Counted from the stretch's first letter, positions 1 through 12,537 are shown. The stretch: DNA of 64,000 nt from Eurosta solidaginis (GCF_040869045.1 NC_090319.1:282135693-282199692), one strand, 5' to 3'. The notes: generated by a model not told the origin, from the letters alone. Program-made: numbers and translations.

Positions 1-659
1 AAAAGTTTAAACTTACTGCTGAAAATCGGAAGATAGAAAATTTCATTTGTGAAAAGTGCAAAAAGTTATACTGATATAATTCAAATTTTATTAAACCAAA
101 TTTTGTTTGGTTATTTATGTAGAACAGAAAAGTTTGAGATTTAGCCGTGTAATTGTTTCATTGATAGAGAGTTTTCCCGTGGTGGGTCATCAGCACAGCG
201 CATAACCTGGTAACGGATTTATGAATTTAAGTCGCCTCTTACTGTCGGCATTATTTACCCATTGAGGAGGATGTTCCATATCATCTTTTAGAAGATGTCA
301 TCCTTAAAAATGTGTGTTGTTCAGCAAACAAATTAAAACAAGTAAGGACGGGACTGTCTTCGGCTATGCCGAAGAATTCATACATTTCATGAATGGGGCT
401 GAACAATAAACTTATCCCGTTCGTAATCTCCGAATAATCGGATGTATAAGATAAGAAATATCTAGTGAACAGATCTACATACATACCTAAACGATTTTTA
501 AGATAAGTATAAAATAAAAAATAGGTAGGTACTTTGTGTGAGGATGCAAAGTTTCAGGTTTTTTGTGGTCTGCGTGTAAAAACTATGACTACGAATCACG
601 TATTTCAACAATATATGACGTAAACGTAACTATTTGATGAAATATTTTGAATTTTGAAG
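1..659. other. No gene seen
   Basis: AT-rich sequence without a convincing open frame. A short piece at about 225-265 resembles the 3' end of the dispersed repeat found at 27217-27600 (the stretch around GCCTCTTAC followed by a GGCAT box), so an old repeat tail may be present. I see nothing else. Confidence 0.4.
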
Positions 660-3290
660 CTTCTAGCCGTAAAAAGGGGCAAAAAAATACAGTTTATATG
701 AGGTATATAATATATATATCACCGATCTCTATGATTTTTTCAGACAACAATATATGCTATATACGTAAGCATTTGGTGAAATTTGAAGCTTCTAGCTGTT
801 AAAATGGGGAAGAAATTGCGCAAAGATCCTTATCTGAACAATCGGTTGTAGGAGATATATACTATATATACAACCGATCTCTATGATTTTTTCGGACAAC
901 AATATATGCTATATATGTACGTAAGCAATCGGTGAAATTTGAAGCTTATAGCTGTTAAAATGGGGTAGAAATTGCGAAAAGTTTCTTATCTGAACAATCG
1001 GTTGTATGAGATATATACTATATATACAACCGATCTCTATGATTTTTTCGGACAACAATATATGCTATATACGTAAGCAATCGGTGAAATTTGAAGCTTA
1101 TAGCTGTTAAAATGAGGTAGAAATTGCGAAAAGTTTCTTATCTGAACAATCGGTTGTATGAGATGTATCCTATATATACAACCGATCTCTATGATTTTTT
1201 CAGACAACAATATATGCTATATACGTAAGCAATCGGTGAAATTTGAAGCTTATAGCTGTTAAAATGGGGTAGAAATTGCGAAAAGTTTCTTATCTGAACA
1301 ATCGGTTGTATGAGATATATACTATATATACAACCGATCTCTATGATTTTTTCAGACAACAATGTATGCTATATACGTAAGCAATCGGTGAAATTTGAAG
1401 CTTATAGCTGTTAAAATGGGGTAGAAATTGCGAAAAGTTTCTTATCTGAACAATCGGTTGTATGAGATATATACTATATATATAACCGATCTCTATGATT
1501 TTTTCATACAACAATATATGCTATATACGTAAGCAATCGGTGAAATTTGAAGCTTATAGCTGTTAAAATGGGTTAGAAATTGCGAAAAGTTTCTTATCTG
1601 AACAATCGGTTGTATGAGATATATACTATATATACAACCGATCTCTATGATTTTTTCAGACAACAATATATGCTATATACGTAAGCAATCGGTGAAATTT
1701 GAAGCTTATAGCTGTTAAAATGAGGTAGAAATTGCGAAAAGTTTCTTATCTGAACAATCGGTGGTATGAGATGTATCCTATATATACAACCGATCTCTAT
1801 GATTTTTTCAGACAACAATATATGCTATATACGTAAGCAATCGATGAAATTTGAAGCTTATAGCTGTTAAAATGGGGTAGAAATTGCGAAAAGTTTCTTA
1901 TCTGAACAATCGGTTGTATGAGATATATACTATATATATAGCCGATCTCTATGATTTTTTCAGACAACAATATATGCTATATACGTAAGCAATCGGTGAA
2001 ATTTGAAGCTTATAGATGTTAAAATGGGGTAGAAATTGCGAATAGTTTCTTATCTGAACATTCGGTTGTATGAGATATATACTATATATACAACCGATCT
2101 CTATGATTTTTTCAGACAACAATATACGTAAGCAATCGGTGAAATTTGAAGCTTATAGCTGTTAAAATGGGGTAGAAATTGCGAAAAGTTTCTTATCTGA
2201 ACAATCGGTTGTTTGAGATATATACTATATATACAACCGATCTCTATGATTTTTTCAGAAAACAATATATGCTATATACGTAAGCAATCGGTGAAATTTG
2301 AGGCTTATAGCTGTTAAAATGGGGTAGAAATTGCGAACAGTTTCTTATCGGAACAATCGGTTGTATGAGATATATACTATATATACAACCGATCTCTATG
2401 ATTTTTTCAGACAACAATATATGCTATATACGTAAGCAATCGGTGAAATTTGAAGCTTATAGCTGTTAAAATGGGGTAGAAATTGCGAAAAGTTTCTTAT
2501 CTGAACAATCGGTTGTATGAGATATATACTATATATACAACCGATCTCTATGATTTTTTCAGACAACAATATATGCTATATACGTAAGTATTTGGTGAAA
2601 TTTGAAGCTTCTAGCTGTTAAAATGGGGCTAAAATTTGCGAATATATATATATATATATACTATATATATATACTATATATACCACCATATATATACTAT
2701 ATATACCACCGATCTTTATGATTTTTTCAGACAACAATATATGCTATATACGTAAGCATTTGTTGAAATTTGAAGCCTCTAGCTCTTAAAATAGGGCAGT
2801 AATTACGAAAAGTTCCTTATCTGAACAATCGGTTGTGGGGGATATATACTATATATACGACCGATCTCATCAATTTTTTCAGGCAACAATATGTGCAATA
2901 TACGAAAGTATATGGTGAAGTTTGAAGCTTCAATCTGTTAAATTGGGTAAGATATTACAAAAATCCTCTTGTTCTGAAAAATCGGTTGTATGGAGGATAT
3001 ATGCTATAGTGGTCCGATCCGGTCGGTTCCAACAAATGTATAATCGGACACCAAAATACACCCGCTCACCAAATTTTATCAAGATATCTCAAAAATTGAG
3101 GGACTAGTTTGCATACAAACAGACAGACGGACAGACGGACATGGCTAAATCAACTCAGCTCTTCAACCTGATTATTTCGGTATACTTAATGGTGGGTCTA
3201 TCTATTTTCCTTTAAGGACTTACAATTTTCGGTTTCGTGACAAAATTAAAATACCATTCCATTTTCATGAAAGGTATAAAAAGCCAAAGG
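660..3290 (-). mobile_element. DINE-1-like non-autonomous element with satellite core
   Basis: Read on the minus strand, the element starts near 3290 with a TTTTTATACC-type end. It then has a block with AATCAGG, a TAGCCATGTCCGTCTG box and a GTCTGTCCGTCTG microsatellite (about 3118-3175). A diverged stretch containing TCTTGATAAAATTTGGT follows, then a long tandem array. The same order of boxes (AATCAGG, CCATGTCCGTC repeats, ATCTTGATGAAATTTGG) occurs in the larger family A elements here, and the CATGTCCGTC module is as I remember it from Drosophila DINE-1/INE-1. It holds no coding frame. The left boundary near 660 is approximate. Confidence 0.6.
690..2645. repeat. Tandem array, 152-bp unit, about 13 copies
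   Basis: The landmark CGATCTCTATGATTTTTTC recurs at 723, 875, 1031, 1183, 1335, 1487 and onward to about 2549. Most spacings are exactly 152 bp, with one of 156. Each unit contains ATCGGTTGTA and, after an AT-rich loop of about 16 nt, TACAACCGAT, giving a perfect 10-bp hairpin stem in most copies. Units are roughly 95% alike in the middle and more diverged at both ends, as expected from unequal exchange. At 2640-2700 the array degenerates into TA-rich simple sequence. Confidence 0.9.
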
Positions 3291-3352
3291 TGCAACTTAA
3301 AATATTACTAAAAAATTTACATTATTCTAACAATAATTATCTATTTATAATT

Positions 3353-3654
3353 TCATGTTGTGCATTTTTGTTTAAAAGTCGCATTTAACGATGATTGTGA
3401 TGAGCTTTGAGATGCATTGGCGTCAATACTTGCTGTTGATGTTGGGGGTGTTATAACTGTTGATTTGTTGCTGGTATTGAATAAATTATTGCTACTGCCA
3501 CTGCTGCTGTTATATCTTTTATGATTAGCATTGTTATTGCTGTTACTTTCCACAATCTTTGATGGCACACTTTGTGTGGTTGTTCGATTAATATTTTGTA
3601 CAATCAAATTTAGACAATCCAAACTGGAACCGTTAGTCGCGGATGAATCAAATT
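3353..3654 (-). CDS. Candidate 3'-terminal host exon, Ser/Asn/Thr-rich protein
   Basis: On the minus strand a T-rich tract ends in TTTGTTTTGCAG at about 3655. It is followed by an open frame in phase (two leftover bases, then a codon for Phe) of about 99 codons ending at a TGA at 3353-3355. The product is low in complexity: polar Ser, Asn and Thr runs, one short hydrophobic patch (LNLIVQNIN), and a C-terminus ending KQKCTT. Such tails are typical of disordered ends of fly regulatory proteins. The codons are not those of any repeat elsewhere in the window. If the exon is real, the upstream part of the gene lies at higher coordinates, so much of this TE-filled window could be its intron. I do not recognise the gene, and no AATAAA is obvious directly downstream. 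A chance frame cannot be excluded. Confidence 0.45.
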
Positions 3655-4368
3655 CTGCAAAACAAACAAAAAAATTATATATATAATAGACATATCCTAA
3701 TAGAGTGGTCGTAAATTAATAGAATATCTGAGGTTCGTCCTTGTTAAAAAAAATTTTAAGCTACGACCTTTCTGATAGGAAGGTTGAAATGTAAAATTTT
3801 AAAATTGTCTTGTGGACATGTAGCTTAATTTTCCAGTATCATTAAAAACCACATAGCCACATCACAGTATTTTTCTCAAAGAGCAAGGAAAGAAGACTAC
3901 TTTGGTCTACTCCAGCTTGTATATTTGAACAATTCTTCTGAAGAATTTTGTTTACTTGTTTTACACTGTACGGAAGGCCTTATCAAAAAACCAGTGTATT
4001 GGGCTTACTAATTTCTTGCATTTTTGCAACGTGTCATAAACAATCATAGATTCGGTATGAGCAAGCATACAAGTATGTACTCTATGGAATAATAAATATA
4101 TGCGCAGAAAGCGGTTAGAAAAAGTTGCACAACAACAAAAGCGCGGCGTTGGTCGAATGTGTTTCTCAACAGTCCCATCATAGCAGGATTGCAAATTAAA
4201 ATTCCACTCCCTGGAGAAAGGGCTTTGAAAACATTTTTACAAGGCATAATCGAAGTAGACGCCGCGTTATAGAAGTGACAATTAAGAAGATCGCCCCTTG
4301 TCCTAATTTTGCGTGAAACAGGTCAATAGAAAGAAGTAGTCCAGTTTTATGCCCACACCAAATATTTT
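3655..4368. other. No gene recognised
   Basis: Between the candidate exon and the first A element. Several short minus-strand frames (for example 3961-4247) overlap each other and show no family motif, so I treat them as chance. If the exon at 3353 is real, this is intron. Confidence 0.4.
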
Positions 4369-4639
4369 TTATACTCAGTTGAGCAGAGCTCACAGAGTAT
4401 ATTAACTTTGATTGGATAACGGTTGGTTGTAAAGGTATAAAGGAATCGAGATAGATATAGACTTCCATATATCAAAATCATCAGTATCGAAAAAAAATTT
4501 GATTGACCCATGTCCGTCCGTCCGTCCGTCTGTCCGTTAACACGATAACTTGAGTAAATTTTGAGGTATCTTGATGAAATTTGTTATGTCGATTCCTGGG
4601 CACTCATCTCAGATCGCTATTTAAAATGAACGATATCGG

Positions 4640-5412
4640 ACTATAACCACGCCCACTTTTTCGATATCGAAAATTTCGAAAAACAGAAAAAATGCGATAA
4701 TTCATTGCCAAAGGTGGTTAAAGCGATGAAACTTGGTAGATGGGTTGACGTTATGACGCAGAATAGAAAATTAGTAAGAGTTTGGACAACGGGCGTGGCA
4801 CCGCCCACTTTTACAAGAAGGTAATTTAAAAGTTTTGCAAGCTGTAATTTGGCAGTCGTTGAAGATATCATGATGAAATTTGGCAGGAGCGTTACCACTA
4901 TTACTATATATGTGCTAAATAAAAATTAACAAAATTGGATGAAGAACACGCCCACTTTTTAAAAAAAATTTTTTTTTAATTAAAATTTTAACAAAAAATT
5001 TAATATCTTTACTGTATATAAGTAAATTAAGTCAAAATTCAACTCCAGTAATGATATGATGCACAAAATACAAAAATAAAAGAAAATTTCAAAACGGGCG
5101 TGGCTCCGCCCATTTTCATTTAGTTTGTCTAGAATACTTTTAATGCCATAAGTCGAACAAAAATTTACCAATCCTTCTCAAATTTGGTACGGACATAGAT
5201 TCTATGACGGTAACTGTTCTATGTGAAAATGGGCGACATCGGTGGAAGCCACGCCCAGTTTTTATACACAGTCCACCGCTCGGCCGTTAACAAAATAACT
5301 TGAGCAAAAACCGATATATCTTTACTAAACTTAGTCCACGTACTTATCTAAACTCACTTTATCTTGGTATAAAAAATGGCCGAAATCCGACCATAACCAC
5401 GCCCACTTTATC
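4640..5412 (+). repeat. Ancient ~150-bp periodic module with CACGCCC boxes
   Basis: The box GCCCACTTTT or a close variant occurs at 4651, 4803, 4950, 5108, 5253 and 5401, at spacings of 152, 147, 158, 145 and 148 bp. Alternate boxes are double (GGGCGTGG followed by CCGCCC), so they read on both strands. Each is preceded by AAATTTGG-type and TGACG-type words. One flank carries the palindrome TTTCGATATCGAAA. It reads as a very diverged tandem array and is conserved in other family A copies in the window. CCACGCCC resembles Sp/KLF-type binding sites; any regulatory use is inference. Confidence 0.6.
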
Positions 5413-5799
5413 GATATCGAAAATTACGAAAAATGAAAAAAATGCCATAATTCTATACCAAATAAGAAAAAAGGGACGAAACATGGTAATTCGATTGGTT
5501 TATTGACGCAAAATATAACTATGGAAAAAAACTTTGTAAAATGGGTGTGACACCTACCATATTAAGTAGAAGAAAATGAAAAAAATCTACAAGGCGAAAT
5601 CAACAGCCCTTGGAATATTGGCAGGAATACTGTTAGTGGTATTGCATATATAAATAAATTAACAGTACCCGACAGATGATTTTCTGGATCACCTGGTCCA
5701 CATTTTGGTCGATATCGCCAGAACGCCTTCACATATACATCTAAGGGCCACTCGCTTTTAAAACCATCATTAATACCTTTAATTTGATATACATATCGT

Positions 5800-7480
5800 A
5801 CAAACACATTCTAGAGTCACCCCTGGCCCACCATAATGGCGATATCTCGAAAAGGCGTCCACCTATAGACCTAATGCCCACTCCCTCTTAAAATGCTCAG
5901 TAACACCTTTCGTTTGATACCCATATCGTACAAACATTCTAGAGTCACCCCTGGCCCACCCTAATGGCGATATCTCGAAAAGACGTCCACCTATAGACCT
6001 AATGTCCACTCCCTCTTAAAATGCTCAGTAACACCTTTCGTTTGATACCCATATCGTACAAACATTCTAGAGTCACCCCTGGCCCACCCTAATGGCGATA
6101 TCTCGAAAAGGCGTCCACCTATAGACCTAATGCCCACTCCCTCTTAAAATGCTCAGTAACTCCTTTCGTTTGATACCCATATCGTACAAACATTCTAGAG
6201 TCACCCCTGGCCCACCCTAATGGCGATATCTCGAAAAGGCGTCCACCTATAGACCTAATGCCCACTCCCTCTTAAAATGCTCAGTAACACCTTTCGTTTG
6301 ATACTCATATCGTACAAACATTTTAGAGTCACCCTTGGCACACCTTTATGGCGATATCTCGAACAGGCGTCCACCTAGAGAACTAAGGATTACTCCCTTT
6401 TAAAATACTCATTACCACCTTTAATTTGATACCCATATCGTACAAACACATTCTAGAGTCACCCTGGCCCACCCTAATGGCGATATCTCGAAAAGGCGTC
6501 CACCTATAGACCTAATGCCCACTCCCTCTTAAAATGCTCAGTAACACCTTTCGTTTGATACCCATATCGTATAAGCACATTCTAGAGTCACCCCTGGCCC
6601 ACCCTAATGACGATATCTCGAAAAGGCGTCCACCTATAGACCTCATACCCACTCCCTCTTAAAATGCTCAGTAACACCTTTCGTTTGATACCCATATCGT
6701 ACAAACATTCTAGAGTCACCCCTTGGTCCACCTTTATGGCGATATCTCGAAAAGGCGTCCACCTATAGAACTAAGGATTACTCCCTTTTAAAATACTCAT
6801 TACCATCTTTCATTTGATACCCATATCATACAAACACATTCTAGAGTCACCCCTGGCCCACCCTAATGGCCCACCCTAGACCTAATGCCCACTCCCTCTT
6901 AAAATGCTCAGTAACACTTTTCGTTTGATACCCATATCGTACAAACATTCTAGAGTCACCCCTGGCCCACCTTAATGGCGATATCTCGAAAAGGCGTCCA
7001 CCTATGGAACTAAGGATCACTTCTTTTCAAAATACTCATTAACAGCTTTCATTTGATGCCCATATCGTACAAACATATACTAAAGTCACCCCTGGTCCAC
7101 CTTTATGGCGATTTCACGAAAAGGCGTTTACCTATAGAACTAAAGTACATTCCCTTTTAAAATACTCATTACCACCTTTCATTTGATACCCATATCGTAC
7201 AAACACATTCTAGAGTCACCCCTGGTCCACCTTAATGGCGATATCTCGAAAAGGCGTCCACCGATAGACCTAAGGCCCACTCCCTCTTAAAATGCTCAGT
7301 AACACCTTTCATTTGATACCCATATAGTACAAACAAATTCTAGAGTCACCCCTGGTCCCCTTTATGGCTATATCCCTAAATGGCGTCCACCTATAGAACT
7401 ATGGCCCACTCCCTCATAAAATACTCTTTAATACCTTTCATTTGATACACATGTCATACAAACACATACCAGGGTTACCC
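5800..7480 (+). repeat. 128-bp minisatellite core of A copy 1
   Basis: Successive AGAGTCACCCCTGG landmarks at 5941, 6069 and 6197 are exactly 128 bp apart. About 13 units follow one another, with two subtypes: one with GGCCCACCCTAATGG and one with GGTCCACCTTTATGG. The first subtype forms a homogenised block of near-identical copies, pointing to recent local amplification. Short frames through the array are by-products of the period. Confidence 0.85.
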
Positions 7481-7548
7481 TAGGTTCTTTTTACAACATG
7501 GTGATTTTCCATTACTTTGTATCCACAGCTCTCAACTGAGTATGTAAT

Positions 7549-7566
7549 GTTCGGTTACACCCGAAC
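7549..7566 (+). other. 3'-terminal hairpin of A element
   Basis: GTTCGG and CCGAAC form a perfect 6-bp stem with a 6-nt loop, 17 nt before the element end. The same hairpin with loop TTACAC, TTGCAC or the complement is present at the 3' end of copies near 12470, 23410, 36585, 57495 and 61235. Helitron-type elements carry a hairpin at this place. Confidence 0.7.
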
Positions 7567-7836
7567 TTAGCCTTCCTTACTTGTTATATCTCTGAAACTG
7601 ACTTCGTGACAAAGCAAAATGATAGCTCTTGCAAGTTGTTTTCTTTGTTCTTAAGAAAAATCCGGTCCTATGGTCCTATACAGTGTGCATCCCCATATAA
7701 GCTTTTGTTAACGTCTCCTGATTTCGCTGAAATTTTATAAAATGTATCATTTATCCCCAATACATTTCGCCTTTTTTGGCGAAAATTGTGAAAAGTGAAG
7801 TTTGTGAACATGTACATTGGAAAGATTATACAAGAA

Positions 7837-8505
7837 GACCCGGCAGACGTTGTTCTGCCCTAAAGCTTTTTCCGTCTGACTCTGCCCTCCCCCCTCTTCA
7901 CTTTTTCCTAATCCTTTTACTCACTCCTCCCTCCGTCTTTTTCGCTTCATCTATCTCCACCTTCGTCTCTTTCTATTTCTTTCTCAATCTCCTTTTCTCT
8001 TCTCTCAATTTCTTCTGCATTCCTTATTGCCTGTCCCAGAGGGTGGTATGCATTTTATTCTAGTCCCATTCCCAGTCCCACTCCGAGTCTCAGTCCCAGC
8101 CATTGTCCTAATCCCAGTCCCAGTCCGCCTCTGGATAATATATTACTCTGTACTAAAGCACTCAACTTTCATTTGATATCCATATTGTATAAACACTGTC
8201 TAGGCATTCACTGGCCACGTTTTGGCCTCTATCTCGAGACCCTAGTCACCCAGGGGTATGAAAATTACCCTCTACTAAAGCACTCATCAACAGCTTTCAT
8301 TTGTTATCCATATTTTATAAACACATTTTAAAGGGTACTCGCGCCCACGTTTCGGCCTATACCTCGAGACCCTGTACGTCGGTCGCAACCAAACCTATAT
8401 AGTAACCACCGCGTGAGGTCTACGCAAGTTGTGTGAAAGTTTGAACAAAATCGACCGACGCATTTCCTCAAACACCGGCGACCAACTAACACACATTTTA
8501 GCCTT
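7837..8505 (-). mobile_element. Family B (Helitron-like) fragment
   Basis: Reverse complement of the 3' part of the large B element: the terminal hairpin GGCAGA-CGTTGT-TCTGCC (about 7842-7860), then a pyrimidine-rich tract, CCCAGTCCCA-type hexamer repeats and the GGGTGGTATGCATTTT block, then about two units of the 129-bp B core (8150-8370). The CTAG terminus has changed to a TCTTGT-like sequence, so this copy is old. The last 130 bp (8370-8505) do not match the other B copy. Plus-strand frames in the C-rich tract are not genes. Confidence 0.65.
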
Positions 8506-8511
8506 CCTTTT

Positions 8512-11500
8512 TTATACTCAGTTGAGCAGAGCTCACAGAGTATATTAAGTTTGATTGGATAACGGTTGGTTGTACATATATAAAGGAATCGAGATAGATA
8601 TAGACTTCCATATATCAAAATAATCAGGATCGAAAAAAATTTGATTGAGCCATGTCCGTCCGTTAACACGATAACTTGAGTACATTTTGAGGTATCTTGA
8701 TGAAATTTGGTATGTAGGTTCCTGAGCACTCATCTCAGATCGCTATTTAAAATGAACGATATCGGACTATAACCACGCCCACTTTTTCGATATCGAAAAT
8801 TTCGAAAAACCGAAAAAGTGCGATAATTCATTACAAAAGACAGACAAAGCGACGAAACTTGGTAGATGAGTTGAACTTATGACGCAGAATAGAAAATTAG
8901 TAAAATTTTGGACAATGCGCGTGGCACCGCCCACTTTTAAAAGAAGGTAATTTAAAACTTTTGCAAGTTGTAATTTGGCAGTCGTTGAAGATATCATGAT
9001 GAAATTTGGCAGGAACATTACCCCTATTACTATATGTACGCTTAATAAAAATTAGCAAAATCGGAGAAGGACCACGCCCACTTTTAAAAAAAAAATTTTT
9101 TTAAAGTAAAATTTTAACAAAAAATTTAATATCTTTACAGTATATAAGTATATTATGTCAACATTCAACTCCAGTAATGATGTGGTGCAACAAAATACAA
9201 AAATAAAAGAAAATTTCAAAATGGGCGTGGCTCCGCCCTTTTTCTTTTAATTTGTCTAGGATAATTTTAACGCCATAAGTTGAACAAAAATTAACCAATC
9301 CTTTTGAAATTTGGTAGGGGCATAGATTTTATGACGTTAACTGTTTTTTGTGAAAATGGGCGGAATCGGTTGATGCCACGCCCAGTTTTTATACACAGTC
9401 GTCCGTCTGTCCTTCCGCATGGCCGTTAACACGATAAATTGAGCAAAAATCGACATATCTTTAATGAACTTAGTTCACGTGCTTACTTGAACTCACTTTA
9501 TCTTGGTATAAAAAATGAACGAAATCCGACTATGACCACGCCCACTTTTTCAATATCGAAAATTACGAAAAATGAAAAATATACCATAATTCTATACCAA
9601 ATACGAAAAAAGGGATGAAACATGGTAAGGTAATTGGATTGTTTTATTGACGCGAAATATTACTTTAGAAAAAACTTTATAAAATGGTTGTGACACCTAC
9701 CATATTAAGTAGAAGAAAATGAAAAAGTTCTTAAAATCTTGGCAGGTATTACATATATAAATAAATTAGCGGTATCCAACAGATAATGTTCTGGGTCACC
9801 CTGGTCCACATTATGGTCGATATCTGGAAAACGCCTTCACATATACAACTACCACCACTCCCCTTTAAAACTCTCATTAATACCTTTAATTTGATACCCA
9901 TATCGTACAAACTCATTCTAGAGTCACCCCTGGTCCACCTTTATGGCGATATCTCGAAAAGGCGTCCACCTATAGAACTAAGCCCCACGCCCTTTTAAAA
10001 TACTCATTAACACCTTTCTTTTGATACCCATATTGTACAAACAAATTCTAGGGTCACCCCTGGTCCACCTTTATGGCGATATCTCTAAACGGCGTCCACC
10101 TATGGAACTAAGGATTACTCCCTTTGAAAATACTCATTAACACCTTTCATTCGATACCCATATCGTACAAACGCATTCTAGAGTCACCCCTGGTTCACCT
10201 TTATGGCGATATCTCGAAAAGGCGACCACCTATACAACAACCACCACTCCCTTTTAAAACCCTCATTAATACCTTTAATTTGATACCCATATCGTACAAA
10301 CACATTCTAGTGTCACCCCTGGTCCACTTTTATGGCGATATTTCGAAACGGCATCCACCTATAGAACTAAGGCCCACTCCCTTTTAAAATACTCATTAAC
10401 ACCATTCGTTTGATGCCCATATTGTACAAACAAATTATAGGGTCACCCCTGGTCCACCTTTATGGCGATATCTCGAAACGGCGTCCACCTATGGAACTAA
10501 GATTACTCCCTTTTAAAATACTCATTAACACCTTTCATTTGATACCCATATCGTACAAACGCATTCTAGAGTCACCCCTGGTCCACCTTTATGGCGATAT
10601 CTCGAAAATGCGACCACCTATACAACAACCACCACTCCCTTTTAAAACCCTCATTAATACCTTTCTTTTGATACCCATATCGTACAAACACATTCTAGTG
10701 TCACCCCTGGTCCACTTTTATGGGGATATTTCGAAACGGCGTCCACCTATAGAACTAAGGCCCACTCCCTTTTAAAATACTCATTAACACCTTTCGTTTG
10801 ATGCCCATATTGTACAAACAAATTCTAGGGTCACCCCTGGTCCACCTTTAAGGCGATATCTCGAAACGGCGTCCACCTATGGAACTAAGGATTACTCCCT
10901 TTTAAAATACTCATTAAAACCTTTCTTCTGATACCCATATCGTACAAACACATTCTACTGTCACCCCTGGTCCACTTTTATGGCGATATTTCGAAACGGC
11001 GTCCACCTATAGAACTAAGGCCCACTCCCTTTTAAAATACTCATTAACACCTTTCGTTTGATGCCCATATTGTACAAACAAATTCTAGGGTCACCCCTGG
11101 TCCACCTTTATGGCGATATCTCGAAACGGCGTCCACCTATGGAACTAAGGATTACTCCCTTTTAAAATACTCATTAACACCTTTCTTTTGATACCCATAT
11201 CGTACAAACACATTCTAGTGTCACCCCTGGTCCACTTTTATGGCGATATTTCGAAACGGCGTCCACCTATAGAACTAAGGCCCACTCCCTTTTAAAATAC
11301 TCATTAACACCTTTCGTTTGATGCCCATATTGTACAAACAAATTCTAGGGTCACCCCTGGTCCACCTTTATGGCGATATCTCTAAACGGCGTCCACCTAT
11401 GGAACTAAGATTACTCCCTTTAAAAATACTCATTAACACCTTTCATTTGATACCCATATCGTACAAACGCATTCTAGAGTCACCCCTGGTCCACCTTTAT

Positions 11501-12501
11501 GGCGATATCTCGAAAATGCGACCACCTATACAACAACCACCACTCCCTTTTAAAACCCTCATTAATACCTTTAATTTGATACCCATATCGTACAAACACA
11601 TTCTAGAGTCACCCCTGGTCCACCTTTGTGGCGATATTTCGAAACGGCGTCCACCTATAGAACTAAGGCCCACTCCCTTTTAAAATACTCATTAACACCT
11701 TTCTTTTGATGCCCATATTGTACTAACAAATTCTAGGGTCACCCCTGGTCCACCTTTATGGCGATATCTCGAAACGGCGTCCACCTATGGAACTAAGGAT
11801 TACTCCCTTTTAAAATACTCATTAGCACCTTTCTTTTGATACCCATATTGTACAAACAAATTCTAGGGTCACCCCTGGTCCACCTTTATGGCGATATCTC
11901 TAAACGGCGTCCACCTATGGAACTAAGGATTACTCCCTTTGAAAATACTCATTAACACCTTTCATTCGATACCCATATCGTACAAACGCATTCTAGAGTC
12001 ACCCCTGGTCCACCTTTATGGCGATATCTCGAAAAGGTGACCGACCACCTATACAACAACCACCACTCCCTTTTAAAACCCTCATTAATACCTTTAATTT
12101 GATACCCATATCGTACAAACACATTCTAGTGTCACCCCTGTTCCACTTTTATGGCGATATTTCGAAACGGCGTCCACCTATAGAACTTAGGCCCACTCCC
12201 TTTTAAAATTATCATTAACACCTTTCATTCGATACCCATATCGTACAAACGCATTCTAGAGTCAACCCTGATCCACCTTTATGGCTATATCCCTAAATGG
12301 CGTCCACCTATAGAACTATTGCCCACTCCCTCATAAAATACTCTTTTAATGCCTTTCATTTGATACGCATGTCATACAAACACATTCCAGGGTTTCCCTC
12401 GGTTCATTTTCCTACATTGTTATTTTCCCTCATGTTGTCACCATAGCTCTCAACTGAGTATGTAATGTTCGGTTGCACCCGAACTTAACCTTCCTTACTT
12501 G
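8512..12501 (+). mobile_element. Family A element copy 2, long core
   Basis: Starts TTATACTCAGTTGAG and ends CTCAACTGAGTAT (12449-12461), hairpin GTTCGG-TTGCAC-CCGAAC, TTACTTG. T residues lie on both sides and there is no target duplication. The left module with CACGCCC boxes spans about 8770-9550; the core runs about 9780-12350. It has about 20 units of roughly 128 bp, arranged as higher-order repeats of 2-4 subtypes (for example units with CAACAACCACCACTCCC alternating with units with GGATTACTCCC). All frames in the core are repeat translations with no protein family. Confidence 0.75.
9790..12350 (+). repeat. Higher-order 128-bp minisatellite core of A copy 2
   Basis: Tandem units carry the landmarks CTAGAGTCACCCCTGGTCCAC and GGCGATATCTCGAAA. 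Subtypes recur in blocks, so the array grew by duplication of groups of units. Translations repeat the same peptide (ISYKRILESPLVHLYGDISK), showing only that some unit multiples keep frame; there is no stop-free selection across copies. Confidence 0.8.
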
Positions 12502-12537
12502 TTATATATAGATTTTTATCTTTCACACTTCACTAAA

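Larger units (their letters stand above)
4369..7583 (+). mobile_element. Family A element copy 1 (Helentron/DINE-like, non-autonomous)
   Basis: The 5' end is TTATACTCAGTTGAG (13-bp subterminal repeat ATACTCAGTTGAG at 4371-4383). The 3' region has its inverted copy CTCAACTGAGTAT at 7531-7543, the hairpin GTTCGG-TTACAC-CCGAAC at 7549-7566, and ends TTACTTG at 7583. It is flanked by T on both sides with no target duplication. Inside, in order: a GTCCGTCCGTCC microsatellite (about 4512-4535), six spaced CACGCCC modules (4640-5410), and a 128-bp minisatellite core (about 5800-7480). This is the known plan of Helentron-associated elements: subterminal inverted repeats, tandem core, short 3' hairpin and TT insertion. 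There is no coding capacity, so any movement would need helicase and Rep supplied in trans. Confidence 0.75.

Noticed and set aside
3961..4247. Overlapping minus-strand frames of 67 and 77 aa
   Set aside because: Different phases over the same bases, no motif; treated as chance.
7776..8063. 95-aa hydrophobic plus-strand frame
   Set aside because: Lies in the pyrimidine tract of a family B fragment; Leu/Ser/Phe bias follows from the CT-rich DNA.
9786..12206. Repeated plus-strand frames of 60-121 aa with the peptide ILESPLVHLYGDISKR
   Set aside because: They are translations of the 128-bp minisatellite. Frames open only for a few units, appear on the opposite strand in inverted copies, and have no coding signal.
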